From assembly GCA_963727915.1 (NCBI GenBank), contig CAVSID010000006.1:1-64000 (forward strand): a stretch of 64,000 bases of DNA, given 5' to 3'. Made by a program: the position numbers and the translations under genes. A model generated the notes under the pieces. It had not been told where the DNA came from. It saw only the letters and a program-made list of their open reading frames with translations, and searched no databases. This stretch comes from CAWAND01 sp963727915. GTDB lineage: Bacteria > Chloroflexota > Anaerolineae > Anaerolineales > E44-bin32. This document shows, in pieces, positions 1 to 9,722 of the stretch. Numbering within the stretch: the first letter of the stretch is position 1; every line of letters begins with the position of its first letter.

Positions 1-16
1 TACGAACCAAATTTCT

Positions 17-2339
17 TTACCCCCCTGTTCCAAGTTCAATTTCTACGTTAAATCCATGATTAGGTTTTGAATCGATTTTAATGTTACCACCTATACATGT
101 CACTCGTTCTTTAATACCAGATATCCCCATTGTTTCAAACGAGTTATTGAGTTTAGCCACATCAATGCCAATTCCATTATCCGAGTATAAGAGGATTAAT
201 TCGTCCTTTCTTTGCGTTAACGAAATTCGGACCTCAGATGCTTTAGAATGCTTCATCGCATTATTTAAAAGTTCTTGTATAACTCGAAATAGGGTTAATT
301 CAGCTTCAGGATCCAATTTCTGAATAGATGGGTCTAATTCTGTATATAGAATAAAGTTAGAGCGGAGTTTTACTTGCTCAATCAATTTTTGGATTGATGC
401 AATAATCCCTAATTCATTTAAAAACGGCGGCCTTAATTCATAACAGGCTTCCCTTATGACATGGATATTATCAAGGATCCTTTCTTTTATCACGGATAGA
501 CATTTCCCCATAGAGGCATCTGATTCTTTTGTATTCATGGATTCAATTTCCCTTAAGAGCTGCAGTTGATCTTGCAAGATCGTATCATGTAGATCAATCG
601 ATAAATTAGCTCGCTCTTTTTCTGCCAATGAGAATAAAAGTCTTGATAACCAAGTAGGATAACTTTCCGTTTCTTTTTATCTTTATACTGTTCGATTTTT
701 TGGAACAAGTCCTCGATTCTTTGGAAATTTTCTATAAGAATGCTTGAAAAATAGGCAATTGATTCTAACCAGATCCTCTCTTGAATGTTCAGATTGGTAT
801 TGTATTTTTTCAAACCAAGAAAAATGACGTTTTTACGACTGTAGTCTTCGCCGATCAAAACACAAAATCCATTCCGAACTCAATGTTTGATCCAGGGTGT
901 TCGTTATTCCATTTAACCCTTTCGATTTCCTCAACAAATTTTGCGGAATAATCTCTTTTGGTTTTTACCGTCCATATGTCCCCATCTTTATTTGCTAGAA
1001 TTTCAATGTAATGAACTTCTTCTACCTTTAATACTTCTTTCATTTCATTCATTAATTGATTATTAAAGCCCCATACATTTGTTTCATACTTCGTCTTTTG
1101 GAAAAATTTATATAGATTGGTTTGCATGTTTTCTTTTTTTGAAAATAAATGATCTCGAACTTCGTAGTCGATATATTCCTTAATATATAAAAATAAAAGC
1201 ATTCCAAAAAACACAAGGAAAAACATGAAGAAAAAGGTACTAGATGTGAAACTTAGTTTAAGACTGATTCCTAAAACAAGCGTTATCACTGTTGCAAAAG
1301 AGAAAGACAATAATGAATAGTAACGAAGCCTACTGATTAAGAAATCAATATCAAAAAGTCTTTCCACCAACTGTAAGTAGACAAATGTTAACGGAATAAT
1401 AAGCAAAAACATTCCTGTAAATTCAGCAGAAAATAAGGGTTTTTCGAATAACATGAGAGGGACAGCATACAAAACAACGGAAGGACTAAAAGCCATAATA
1501 AACGAAAACCAAAAGATGGTTAAAATCATTTTTCCATCAGAGTTTTTATATCTAAAATAGAACCTGATTAACAGATAGACTGAAAAACAGACTAGGAACA
1601 AGGAAAATCCTAATTCAATATTATTCATTAATCGGTACAATTCGTGAGAAAAGAAGTTGCTCAATACGATGATCATAACGATTAGATAGTAATATACAGT
1701 TTCCTTATACTACTATCTTTAGTAAAAACCATGCCATGTCGTGAAAAGTAACTTTTTATAAAATGAATAAATAAGGATGATCGAGCCAGAAAGGGTAAGG
1801 GTAACAATAATTCTTCCAAGCAAATCCGCTCTTGCAGAAGCCGTGGCTCCTAAATAACATAATCCTAATGACAAAAGTGAAAAAATTAATATACGTGCAG
1901 AACTTTCTTCTTTCTTTTTAAAATAAAGGAGCAAACTTAAAAACAATGTAGAGATATTAAAGATCAACGGGAATAAGATATACATCATAAATTGTGATTC
2001 TAAACCCTTAAAGGATATAACAAATGTTTGGGTATTTGATTGTTGATTGATGATTGTAACGGATTCAGCCATCTCTACCCGATTAAATCGAGCGATCGTT
2101 TTATGCTTATGTGGATCGATTCCATTTACAAGTTTAACAATATCTCCACTTTCAATCTTATTTTTAAAAGCCCAGCCCTTGTCATAAACGGAGTCAACAA
2201 CCCATTGATCATTTACCTTTTCAACTTCTAGTCCGATCAAAGGATATTTTAGATTAAGCATCATAAAATACATCGAAGTCCCTAATGCTATTAAAATGAG
2301 CAGCAGGACAAAATCGTAGAATTCCTTTTCTTCATTCAA
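17..2339 (-). CDS. comP: ComP-type sensor histidine kinase, broken into four frames
   Basis: Membrane histidine kinase that senses the ComX pheromone and phosphorylates ComA. The N-terminal part (about 1719-2339) has one membrane segment, then a PDZ-like extracytoplasmic stretch (GDIVKLVNGI), then more membrane helices; 855-1676 continues the hydrophobic sensor domain and the linker; 17-858 holds the dimerisation helix with the phospho-acceptor motif SIDLHDTILQ and an ATPase domain with N box (ELLNNAMKHS) and G1 box (DNGIGI). Together the pieces make about 780 residues, the usual ComP length. Frame breaks lie near 1700, 857 and 600-620. All domains are present, so I read one gene with sequencing indels, though a real pseudogene cannot be excluded. 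The first codon seems to be TTG at 2339. comX lies just upstream; comA would lie beyond the left edge. Confidence 0.85.
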
Positions 2340-2383
2340 TCACCTTAAAAGAAGCCGAGATTGCATATCTTGGCTTTAAATTT

Positions 2384-2545
2384 TCACTTCCAATAATAGC
2401 TTTTTGGTAGTATGCTTTCCCCAAAAAACACTTCTAATATGGCTTTTAATTCCTCTGAACTAACCCCTATTAAACTAGCTGTCCCCTCTTTTACCATGAA
2501 TAAGACATCAGGGTTCTCCAATAGATACTCAACCACTTCTTGCAT
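2384..2545 (-). CDS. comX: ComX pheromone precursor
   Basis: A 53-residue open frame between comQ and comP. It begins MQEVVEYLLENPDVLF and ends SYYWK. ComX precursors are 50-75 residues long and are cut to a short C-terminal peptide whose Trp is isoprenylated by ComQ; here Trp52 is the only Trp and is next to last, so the mature signal is probably a short peptide around KSYYWK. A strong ribosome binding site (AAGGGGG) lies 6 bases before the ATG. Position in the cluster, length, the N-terminal MQ...E.LL.NP pattern and the terminal Trp all agree. The peptide sequence fixes the pherotype, which I cannot match to a known one from memory. Confidence 0.88.
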   Translation of the reverse strand: MQEVVEYLLENPDVLFMVKEGTASLIGVSSEELKAILEVFFGESILPKSYYWK

Positions 2546-2550
2546 GATAT

Positions 2551-2558
2551 CCCCCTTT
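2551..2558 (-). promoter_or_regulatory. Ribosome binding site of comX
   Basis: AAAGGGGG on the minus strand, correctly spaced from the ATG at 2545; it supports comX as translated separately from comQ. Confidence 0.7.
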
Positions 2559-2653
2559 TTAAGGTTGGCTGTTTTCGTAAAGTTTGTTGTTAAAATTTAA
2601 AGGCCAATTTTAAGTTGCAATAAGGTATTTTGTGCATTTTTATCTAGTTTGCT

Positions 2654-2748
2654 GCTCTTTTCTCAACAAAACTCTTACAACCTCAACGTTTATGCACGAA
2701 CAATAAGTTTTTTTTCACTCCAAAAGTAAAAGTCTTTGAGAAAAGAGC
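2654..2748. repeat. 13-bp perfect inverted repeat in the comQ-comX gap
   Basis: GCTCTTTTCTCAA at 2654-2666 is matched by its exact reverse complement at 2736-2748, with 69 bases between the arms. It occupies the unusual 210-base gap between the comQ stop and comX. The spacing is long for a simple terminator; it may form a long-range RNA stem or be the remnant of a small inverted-repeat element. Function unknown. Confidence 0.6.
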
Positions 2749-2755
2749 TTTAAGG

Positions 2756-3667
2756 TTAAATAATATACTCTAATAGTTTTTCAACATACCTCTGATTGAC
2801 ATTGAGGGCTTGAAGTTCTTTTATTATTTTATTTTGATAAACTCTCTTAATAATTTCCGTATATTCAATCGCTCCACTTTCTGCTATTAAATCTCTAATA
2901 AAGGATTGATTTCTTACTAATTCCTCTTTTTTAACATGATCATTATAAAACCCGCGTATCATCCCAGATCCTTTTCCCTTATAATTTAGAAGATAGATAA
3001 TGGGCAGTGATATCTTCTTATTTAATAAATCGTTTTTATGATCTGAAGCACATATGTCCTTCAGATCATTATTCAATTGCCCTACTAATCCGATATACTG
3101 TGAATATCGTTTAATCTCTTCAGGTGATTGACCGCAAGCTAAAGAAGCTCCGATCAAACAAGCCAGTGAAACTAAGGATCCTGATTTGTTTAAAACCATT
3201 TCTAAATATTCTTTCTCTGTCTTGCAGATTCTTAAAAGATCCCTGTGTTGTCCACTTATGGAGAGCAACGAATATTCAAAGAGGATTGAGATAGCGCTTT
3301 CTTTATAAGTTAGCTCTGTTTGTCTTATCGCTGACATGCATACAAAAATCATAGCTGTTGAAGCATTTAAAGCGATGCTTTGCTCTTTAAACCATAGCTC
3401 ATGGAACCCGTCACCATCTTCAAAATCATCAAGAATGTCAGACGATAATACTAATAGTTCAATGGCTGCAGCAATAGGTAAGATTTTCTCCAAGTCTTGT
3501 CCATTTAGCATTTGGTAGTGCAATATCGTTAATTCCGCAAATGGTAAGCCTTTTTTGGTTTGCGCAAACATATATTTTTGGATGGTTTCTTTTAAATCCT
3601 TATCCTTTATTTCATCTTTTACAATCGTATCGATCGAAGTAAGAATTCTAGTAGTTAATTCGGACAC
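2756..3667 (-). CDS. comQ: ComQ isoprenyl transferase (ComX-modifying)
   Basis: 303 residues of the polyprenyl synthase fold. It transfers a farnesyl or geranyl group to the Trp of ComX during maturation and export. The first Asp-rich motif is seen as LLVLSSDILDDFEDGDG (about residues 70-88). The second region reads NNDLKDI (about 195), giving the DDxxD-like pair typical of ComQ. The start is GTG at 3667, with GGAGG eight bases upstream (3676-3680). The frame is intact. It is followed by comX after an unusually wide gap; in Bacillus the two genes are usually tightly linked. Confidence 0.9.
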   Translation of the reverse strand: MSELTTRILTSIDTIVKDEIKDKDLKETIQKYMFAQTKKGLPFAELTILHYQMLNGQDLEKILPIAAAIELLVLSSDILDDFEDGDGFHELWFKEQSIALNASTAMIFVCMSAIRQTELTYKESAISILFEYSLLSISGQHRDLLRICKTEKEYLEMVLNKSGSLVSLACLIGASLACGQSPEEIKRYSQYIGLVGQLNNDLKDICASDHKNDLLNKKISLPIIYLLNYKGKGSGMIRGFYNDHVKKEELVRNQSFIRDLIAESGAIEYTEIIKRVYQNKIIKELQALNVNQRYVEKLLEYII

Positions 3668-3762
3668 TTAAATTTCCTCCAAATGGGAAATTTTAATTTT
3701 CAAGCATACAATCATTTTAAATGAGTTTGGTACTAATTACACCGAAAACACGAATGAAGTTT

Positions 3763-3782
3763 TCCGCAATATCGGTTGCGGA
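3763..3782. promoter_or_regulatory. Palindrome upstream of comQ with ComA-like half sites
   Basis: TCCGCAA and TTGCGGA are separated by six bases, about 100 bases upstream of the comQ start. ComA binds inverted TTGCGG/CCGCAA half sites; here the half sites are present but face outward relative to the known TTGCGG-N4-CCGCAA arrangement. It may be a regulator site or only an RNA hairpin. Confidence 0.3.
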
Positions 3783-3818
3783 GAACTAGGAATGGATAGG
3801 TAATAAGGACCTAAAATA

Positions 3819-3862
3819 GTAAAGCCCACTATTGTAGTATATCAATAGTAGGCTTTTAAAAA
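3819..3862 (-). terminator. Terminator after rlmD
   Basis: AAAGCCCACTATTG and CAATAGTAGGCTTTT form a stem with one mismatch and a short loop; it lies about 45 bases past the rlmD stop. Flanking A/T runs on both sides would allow function in either direction. Confidence 0.7.
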
Positions 3863-3905
3863 ACATATATTATTTTTTCCAGTTTGTTTCCTCATGATTT
3901 AAATC

Positions 3906-5283
3906 TTATCTTTTTAACTCCAACTTCGTAACAACTTCCACATTGGAGGTCTGAGGAAACATATCAACTGGTTGGATATATTCTACCTTGTATTTCTTTG
4001 AAAGAACTTGAATATCCTTAGCCAAAGTTGATGGATTACATGATACATAAACGATTCGTTCTGGTTTTACCTTTAATAGAGTATTTAATAACTGCTCATC
4101 GAGGCCTGTTCTGGGTGGGTCGACAATGACGACATCGGCAACCCAACCTTCTTTTGCCCATTTAGGTAAGACGACTTCAGCTTTTCCAGTAACGTATTTA
4201 GCATGCTTTACCGTGACGTAAAGCATTTTTCTTTGCATCTTCAATGGACTCACGGATAACGTCCATGCCACGGACTTCCGCTGCCTGTTCTGCTACCCAT
4301 AGTCCAATTGTACCTACTCCACAGTAAGCATCAACGACTTTCTCTTTTCCGGTAAGTCCCGCTGCTTTTTTCGCTTCATTGTAGAGCTTAACCGTTTGCT
4401 CTGGATTTAATTGGAAGAAGGTTCTAGCAGATAGTTCGAAACTTAAGTCTCCTAATGTTTCCTGAATAAAATCATTTCCTTCTAAATTTAGCGTTTCGTT
4501 ACCAAAAATCAGGGAAGTCTTTTCCCCATTGATATTTTGCATGATTGATTTTACTTCAGGCATCTTTTTTTATTTCCTCAACAAGCTGTTCTTTTTTAGG
4601 CAGTTGGTTTTTGCCGTGATCAAAACAATTTGCAATTCACCGGTCTGAACCCCGACTCGAGCAACAATCGTTCGTACAATTCCTTTTCTTGATTTCTCAC
4701 TATAAATCGGGATTTGCAGCTTTTGCAGAACCTTTTTAACGGTTCCAACGGCTTTGTTGGTTTTCGGGTGTTGCACGACACATTGATCAATATTAATCAA
4801 ATGATGGGAATTCATGCTATACAAGCCAGCCAAGATTTTCCCATCCTTTTGCCCAACTTGAAACTGACTTTTATTCCGATAATTCCATGGATTTTCCATC
4901 CCGATCGTTTCACGAATATCCAGCTGATCAACCGATAGTTTTGTGTGTCGTTCTAATGATTGAATCACCATATCACGCTTTTCCTTTAACTGCTGATCGT
5001 AGCCAAGGTGTTGAAGCTGACATCCCCCACATTGTTCATAGACAGGGCACTGTGGCTCAATTCGGAATTCTGATTTCTTCCGAATTTTTTGGATTTTAGC
5101 TTCTGCAAATTTAGGGTGTACTTTTGTAGCCTCAACCACCACTTCCTCACCTGGCAGTGCTCCAGGAACAAAAACAACCTGTTTTTTAAAATATCCGACC
5201 CCTTCCCCATTAATTCCTAATCTTTTAATTGTTAATGGAAAGGTTTGGTTTACTTGTACTTTAGCGATTTGATCTTTTTGCAT
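3906..5283 (-). CDS. rlmD: 23S rRNA (uracil-5)-methyltransferase, frame-broken
   Basis: SAM-dependent enzyme making 5-methyluracil in 23S rRNA. From the N-terminus: a TRAM domain (GINGEGVGYFKKQVVFVPG), an iron-sulfur cluster site CPVYEQCGGCQL, then a Rossmann methyltransferase domain with VDAYCGVGTIGLW, DPPRTGLD and the catalytic-Cys motif YVSCNPSTLAKD, ending with the family tail DMFPQTSNVE. Frame breaks lie near 4570-4610 and 4200-4270, with no motif missing, so indel errors are likely. The start is the ATG at 5283, which has AGGAG upstream and lies 23 bases inside the end of alkA, so the two genes are probably co-transcribed. It resembles Bacillus YefA/YfjO-type proteins. Confidence 0.88.
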
Positions 5284-5990
5284 TCTTTGTTTTTTCTCCT
5301 TTTTCAATGCTTCTCCACAAATAAAGAGAGGCATAACTTAAATAAGGTTCCCAGTCCTTTTTAAATTCTTCCATGTCTACCGCTTTTGGTTTTTCTTCCA
5401 AATTGAAATGTTGTTTCAATGCATTTTGAATCCCAATGTCAGCCATCGGAAATAAGTTGCTCCGACCTAATCCAAACATAAGAAAGTTTTGGACTGTCCA
5501 CGGTCCGACCCCTCGTAATTTTATCAATTCTTCATGAATTTCCTGATTGGATTGATTTTTCATTTTTTCAAAATCAAGCTCTCCCATGGATACCTTTTCC
5601 GCAATTCCAATGATGTACTCTGCTTTACGCCCACTGAACTGCAATTCTCGAAGCTCGTCCACCGTTAGGTTTGCCACTATGTCAGGCGTTGGATAAAACC
5701 GGACACCCTCTATTCAAAGCCATATTTTTTCACAAAACGTTCTGTCAGGCTATGTGCAAAACTCGTATTTAATTGCTGATGAATGATACATTTTAACAAA
5801 CATTGATAGGGACTAAAGTCGAGCACAAGAGCTGTACCGTAGTGCTCCTGGAATATCGTCTTAAGCGTCGTCTTTTGAAAATGACGATATATTTCCTCAA
5901 GGTCCGTATTCCATTGGAAAATTTCACCTAACCTAAGGATTCCTAAATTATCCGTTCCTAAGATTTCAAATATAGGATTTTCCGCCTGAG
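5261..5990 (-). CDS. DNA-3-methyladenine glycosylase II (AlkA-type), N-terminus lost at the joint
   Basis: Base-excision glycosylase of the HhH-GPD family removing alkylated bases. Visible are CIIHQQLNTSFAHSLTERFV (start of the HhH-GPD domain), the hairpin motif KLRGVGPWTVQ and the segment with the catalytic Asp, FPMADIGIQNAL. A frame break near 5680-5710 separates two halves that join cleanly as FYPTPDIVANLT. The first codons have been replaced by alpha-galactosidase sequence at about 5988, so the N-terminal 60-80 residues are missing. Base composition is AT-rich like rlmD and com. The closest relatives I would expect are Bacillus YfjP-like proteins. Confidence 0.85.
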
Positions 5991-5998
5991 AACCCAAT
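5980..5998. other. Chimeric joint between AT-rich and GC-rich genomes
   Basis: Reading the minus strand, alpha-galactosidase codons DHPDWVLRR run directly into glycosylase codons ENPIFEILGTDN. Base composition and codon usage switch within a few bases. Neither truncated gene is complete, and no repeat, transposase, integrase or tRNA is present at the joint. Confidence 0.9.
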
Positions 5999-7199
5999 CA
6001 GGGTGATCTCGGACCCACTTGGCGCGCGGCTTGGCAATGTACGGTGCCAGCCACAGACCGGGATCCATCCCCGCACCGGTGATCCTTCGGCTGACCGGCT
6101 CGACGCCAGCTTCGAATTGTTCATCAAACCGAAACCAATCCCCGACACTGGCTTCGAAACCGTCATCGAGCTGTACCAGGTCCAGCGGGAGGCTTTCTCT
6201 GTGTTCTTCCAGCCATCCCAGATTTCTGTCGAACGCCGAGCGGTCGATTGACTCGAAGAAGTAGTACCAGCTCGACCAACCAGTGGGAATGTTGTTTGGC
6301 ACGCGTGCCTTTGAAGCCTCGGCAGCGAGATCTATATAGGCAGCCAACGGCTCAGGATCGTCCAAGGACAGACAGCCGACCGCCGCCCAGTCGGTCTCGA
6401 AGGCCTCCCCTGGTCTGAGCAGGAAGCCGTCTCCGCTTGCTGAGAGTCGCAGGCCAGGGCTGGGCGAATCAAGATACGTTTCGAGGCTTCCGAACGCCTG
6501 CTGCTGGCTGACAAAGCCGGCCAACAGGCCGCTTCGTGCCGGCGGATCGATGACAGCACCGAACATGTCCGACACAAAATGGCCCGGCGCCACTGGCTTG
6601 CTGGTGCTTGGATTGAAGAAGATGGGACGACTCAGCAAACCCAAGCGCGTCTGGGGCTGCCGGTCGGCGAGGCCCAGGCTGCCCGCATAACTCCAACTCT
6701 GCCAGCCATTGGTGAAGAACCTGACCAGCCGGCGATCACCGGAGATAACCAGCCCGCTATCAGCAGATTCCGAACGCCTGGGTTCCCAATCCTGCCGCTT
6801 CCCCCGCGGATGCGTCTGGCCGGCGGAGAGGAATCCCATCCGATTGAGGCGCACAGGCTGCTTCCCCGATAGGACCAGGCCCATTCGGATAAGGAGGAAC
6901 GGGAGATCACGCAGAAGTGCGAAGTCTACCTGAACCTTCAGCGGACGTTGGCCGGAACGGCAATGCAGTCGAAGTCTTTGAGCAGCACGTCCGATGACCT
7001 CATTGCCAGGGATCGGCTCAACCTCGGCCCCCTGGAGCATGGACGACCAGGCGTTTCTGGTCAGGCCGGACGTCCAGGATAGCCCCATCCCTGCGTTCGC
7101 TACGTTCGGCCCGCCCGCCATCTGGGACGTGAAGGACCATCTCCCGGCGGTAGGTTCAAAGGACCAGTGGATCCAGCGGTTGGCGAGGTCGGTGGGCAT
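5988..7199 (-). CDS. Alpha-galactosidase (GH36), C-terminal part lost at the joint
   Basis: Glycoside hydrolase family 36 enzyme acting on alpha-galactosides. The N-terminal beta-sandwich is followed by the hallmark VRFFTNGWQSWSY (about residue 160) and the start of the TIM barrel: PTGWSSWYYFFESI, LDLVQLDDGFEASVGDW and MDPGLWLAPYIAKP, ending at DHPDWVLRR. The catalytic nucleophile motif (KxDF) would lie further on and is absent because the reading switches to AT-rich foreign sequence near 5988. ATG at 7199 is the only reasonable start, since an in-frame stop lies 60 bases upstream. About 400 of the usual 650-730 residues remain. Confidence 0.85.
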
Positions 7200-7326
7200 C
7201 GCGTCCAGGATTGAACGGCACCGGGCAAGCCATGCTGGAATTGAAGGCCGCCCGACTTGTGCTTAGACGTATGAGAAGACCCGGTGAGAACACCGGGTGT
7301 TCGTCTTGATGCTACCACCTAATGGG

Positions 7327-7731
7327 TCATTCGTCCGAATCGGGGTCGAGCCTGAGAGATGCCGAGTTGATGCAGTACCGCAACCCAGTGGGCCTGGGGC
7401 CATCCTCAAACACGTGGCCCAAATGGGACTCGCAGCGACGGCACATGACTTCCACTCTGCGCATGCCATGGGAGAGATCCGGCGAGAGCTCGACCTGTTC
7501 TTCGTCGATTGGCTCCCAAAAACTCGGCCATCCCGACCCCGACTTAAACTTAGTGTCGGAGCTGAACAGCGGCGCTCCGCAGGCAACGCATCGGTAGGTC
7601 CCCTTTGCCTTGGCGTGCACGTACTCACCGGTAAACGGCGCTTCTGTGCCCTTCTCCCGGGCCACACGGTACTGATCCGGAGTTAACGACTGACGCCATT
7701 CCTCATCTGATTTTCGCACTTTGTCACTCAT
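7327..7731 (-). CDS. msrB: Peptide-methionine (R)-S-oxide reductase
   Basis: Repairs methionine-R-sulfoxide in proteins. 134 residues from the ATG at 7731, which has GAGAGG upstream. Two zinc Cys pairs are seen, CVACG and CRRC, followed by GHVFEDGP and the catalytic site RYCINSASL. Intact single-domain form without MsrA. An upstream in-frame ATG at 7755 lacks a ribosome binding site. Confidence 0.93.
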   Translation of the reverse strand: MSDKVRKSDEEWRQSLTPDQYRVAREKGTEAPFTGEYVHAKAKGTYRCVACGAPLFSSDTKFKSGSGWPSFWEPIDEEQVELSPDLSHGMRRVEVMCRRCESHLGHVFEDGPRPTGLRYCINSASLRLDPDSDE

Positions 7732-7879
7732 ACGGATCCTCTCTTTCGGGAGCATTTCTACCGATTATCACTTCCAATTCTTACGCCGAGTTTACCGAGC
7801 CACGCGGAACCCGTCGGCGCCATCTGTGGAGGCGAAAGGGGCCGCCTGACTTTGTGACGATTTTCACAACTCGGATGGA

Positions 7880-8290
7880 TCAAAGTGTGCGGTCGACAAC
7901 CGATGGAATGCGTCTCGATGCATCTATCCAGCTTCGAACCCGCCGGAAGGAGGGTAGTCTTCCGACCCACTTTTCGTAGTTGTCCACCTTTTCAATGGCT
8001 CGGAAGAGCTCATCTGCGCGGGCCTGACGCAGATCCTCAAGCCGGCGGATGCCCGCCGCCCTAAGAAGGTGGCAGTACGACTTACCTAGACCATTGACGC
8101 GCATCAGATCGGCCATGTTGACCCATTCGGAAATCAGAGGCTCTGGGATCCCGGTCTGGCGTGCCAGGGTATCTCGGGCCCGGGGAGTTGCAGCGTGGCG
8201 CAGAAGACTGTCCGTGGAGTGCACCCCGCGCGACTTCAAAGCTGAGACGTATTCCGGCTCAAGTCTTGTCAAGTCGACGATGCGCGGCAT
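7880..8290 (-). CDS. DUF4332-like helix-hairpin-helix protein
   Basis: 136 residues, soluble and basic. It contains paired helix-hairpin-helix-like repeats, one around SALKSRGVHSTDSLLRHA and one around LMRVNGLGKSYCHLLRAAGI, the latter with the hairpin VNGLGKSY. This arrangement is typical of DUF4332 proteins, whose role is not settled but whose fold suggests nucleic-acid contact. It is divergent from the MFS gene at 8396. I give no specific function. Confidence 0.6.
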   Translation of the reverse strand: MPRIVDLTRLEPEYVSALKSRGVHSTDSLLRHAATPRARDTLARQTGIPEPLISEWVNMADLMRVNGLGKSYCHLLRAAGIRRLEDLRQARADELFRAIEKVDNYEKWVGRLPSFRRVRSWIDASRRIPSVVDRTL

Positions 8291-8395
8291 GGATTTCCAT
8301 CTCCGACACGGGCCCCCGCTCTCCGGCGGATCGAGGGCAAGAAGTTCCAGGCAATTCGCGGTGGCTGTTCAACGTCCGGCCGTGGTCTATACTGA

Positions 8396-9691
8396 ATGCC
8401 TATAATGCGCCGATCATCCGCAGTGGACCACAGTCCCCGATCCGAGTTAACCGGGATAGATAGGCTATCTCTGGGAAACACGCTCCTCGCCTTGGGCCTG
8501 GGCACGGGGCTTTCGCTGTTGGGGGACAGCACACTGTATACGGTGTTGCCCGAGCCAGGAATTGCGCTTCAGGTCGGCCTGACGTCGGGCCTCGTTGGGG
8601 TTGCTCTGGGGCTGAACCGGCTCGTCCGGATCGGGTTCAACGGTCTGGCCGGCAGCCTGCTTGACTCACATTCACGGCGCAGGATCATGCTGGCCGCCAT
8701 GGCCATCGGAGTCCTGGCCAACTTGTGCTATGCCCTGTCCCAGCAGCCTTGGCTCTTCTTGGCGGGGCGGGTCCTGTGGGGTGCCGCCTGGTCGGGGATT
8801 TGGGTAGGCGCACATGCGACGATCCTGGAGATCGCTCCGCCCCAGCAACGCGGCCGCCTCAATGGCGCCTACCAGGCTTGGTTCTTCGGTGGCGCCGCCG
8901 CCACAGCCTTCCTCGGCGGGGTTCTGGTGGATAACCTGGGGTTTCGCGCCACCCTTTGGCTTAGCGTTGCGTCGGTGACCGCCGCCTGGATCGTGTGGTG
9001 GCGCCTGCTTCCCGACAAGCGCTCCGCGGCCGGCAAGGGCCACCGGGATTCGCCTGAGGTGGCCGGCCCTTCCATCGGCATCTGGCGCGCAAGCCTTCCA
9101 GCTGCCGTTCCCTACTTCGCAGCCCGCTTCACTCTGGCAGGCGTCTTGGCTTCGACCACGATCCTCTGGTTGGGCGGACTTCTCCACGGCACCTCAGCTG
9201 GCCAGGGGCAGGGCCTCCTACCCCTTGCCAGCCTGACAGGCGCCTTCGCTGCACTTCGTACCCTGACCAGCCTTGTGGGCGCTCCCGCCGCCGGACGGCT
9301 TTCCGATTGGCTCGGGCGACGCTGGGGGGTCATTGGCCTTTCGATGGCTTTGGGAGCGCTGGGACTTTGGCTCATGGGCAGTTCGAGTTTGATCTGGGCG
9401 TTGCCTGGCGCACTCTTGGTGGCGGTGTGTGGTGGCGCAACCCACGCGCTCGCACCATCCCTTATAGGCGACCAATTAACGACCCGCAGCCGGAGCCAAG
9501 GCCTCGGCATCGTGTTTTCCGCCGGAGACCTCGGAAGCGCGTTGGGCCCACCCTTCGCTCTGGGCGTCTTGGCCTGGATGCCGTTGAATCACGTCTACTT
9601 GGTATGCGGGGGACTGCTGTTGGCTGCGGCGGTCTATTCGATCTGGCAAAATCGGAGGGATGGGTCGCTGGGATCACTCGCCGCAGGCTGA
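8396..9691 (+). CDS. MFS transporter
   Basis: 431 residues with about 12 hydrophobic segments. The loop between helices 2 and 3 reads GSLLDSHSRRRIML, a variant of the MFS signature GxLxDRxGRR, and the matching second-half loop is GRLSDWLGRRWGV. EIAPPQQRGRLNGAYQA matches the helix 4-5 region of drug-efflux type members. Substrate unknown. The start is uncertain: a TATAAT overlaps the first codons at 8401-8406, and TATACT lies at 8388-8393, so translation might begin at a later codon. Confidence 0.85.
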   Translation: MPIMRRSSAVDHSPRSELTGIDRLSLGNTLLALGLGTGLSLLGDSTLYTVLPEPGIALQVGLTSGLVGVALGLNRLVRIGFNGLAGSLLDSHSRRRIMLAAMAIGVLANLCYALSQQPWLFLAGRVLWGAAWSGIWVGAHATILEIAPPQQRGRLNGAYQAWFFGGAAATAFLGGVLVDNLGFRATLWLSVASVTAAWIVWWRLLPDKRSAAGKGHRDSPEVAGPSIGIWRASLPAAVPYFAARFTLAGVLASTTILWLGGLLHGTSAGQGQGLLPLASLTGAFAALRTLTSLVGAPAAGRLSDWLGRRWGVIGLSMALGALGLWLMGSSSLIWALPGALLVAVCGGATHALAPSLIGDQLTTRSRSQGLGIVFSAGDLGSALGPPFALGVLAWMPLNHVYLVCGGLLLAAAVYSIWQNRRDGSLGSLAAG

Positions 9692-9722
9692 AGGTCAGGT
9701 TTGCACCAATGCTCAGCCAGCC

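Noticed and set aside
2412..2600. A 62-residue plus-strand open frame over comX
   Set aside because: It is the complement of comX and its leader, with no ribosome binding site or similarity.
1..5988. Left block as a horizontally acquired competence island in the GC-rich organism
   Set aside because: Both genes at the boundary are truncated mid-domain, there is no mobile element or repeat, and the block contains ordinary Bacillus housekeeping genes. A chimeric contig explains it better.
5958..5990. Natural fusion of alpha-galactosidase with glycosylase sequence
   Set aside because: The two are out of frame at the joint: the galactosidase frame stops after KILYLKS, read from foreign DNA.
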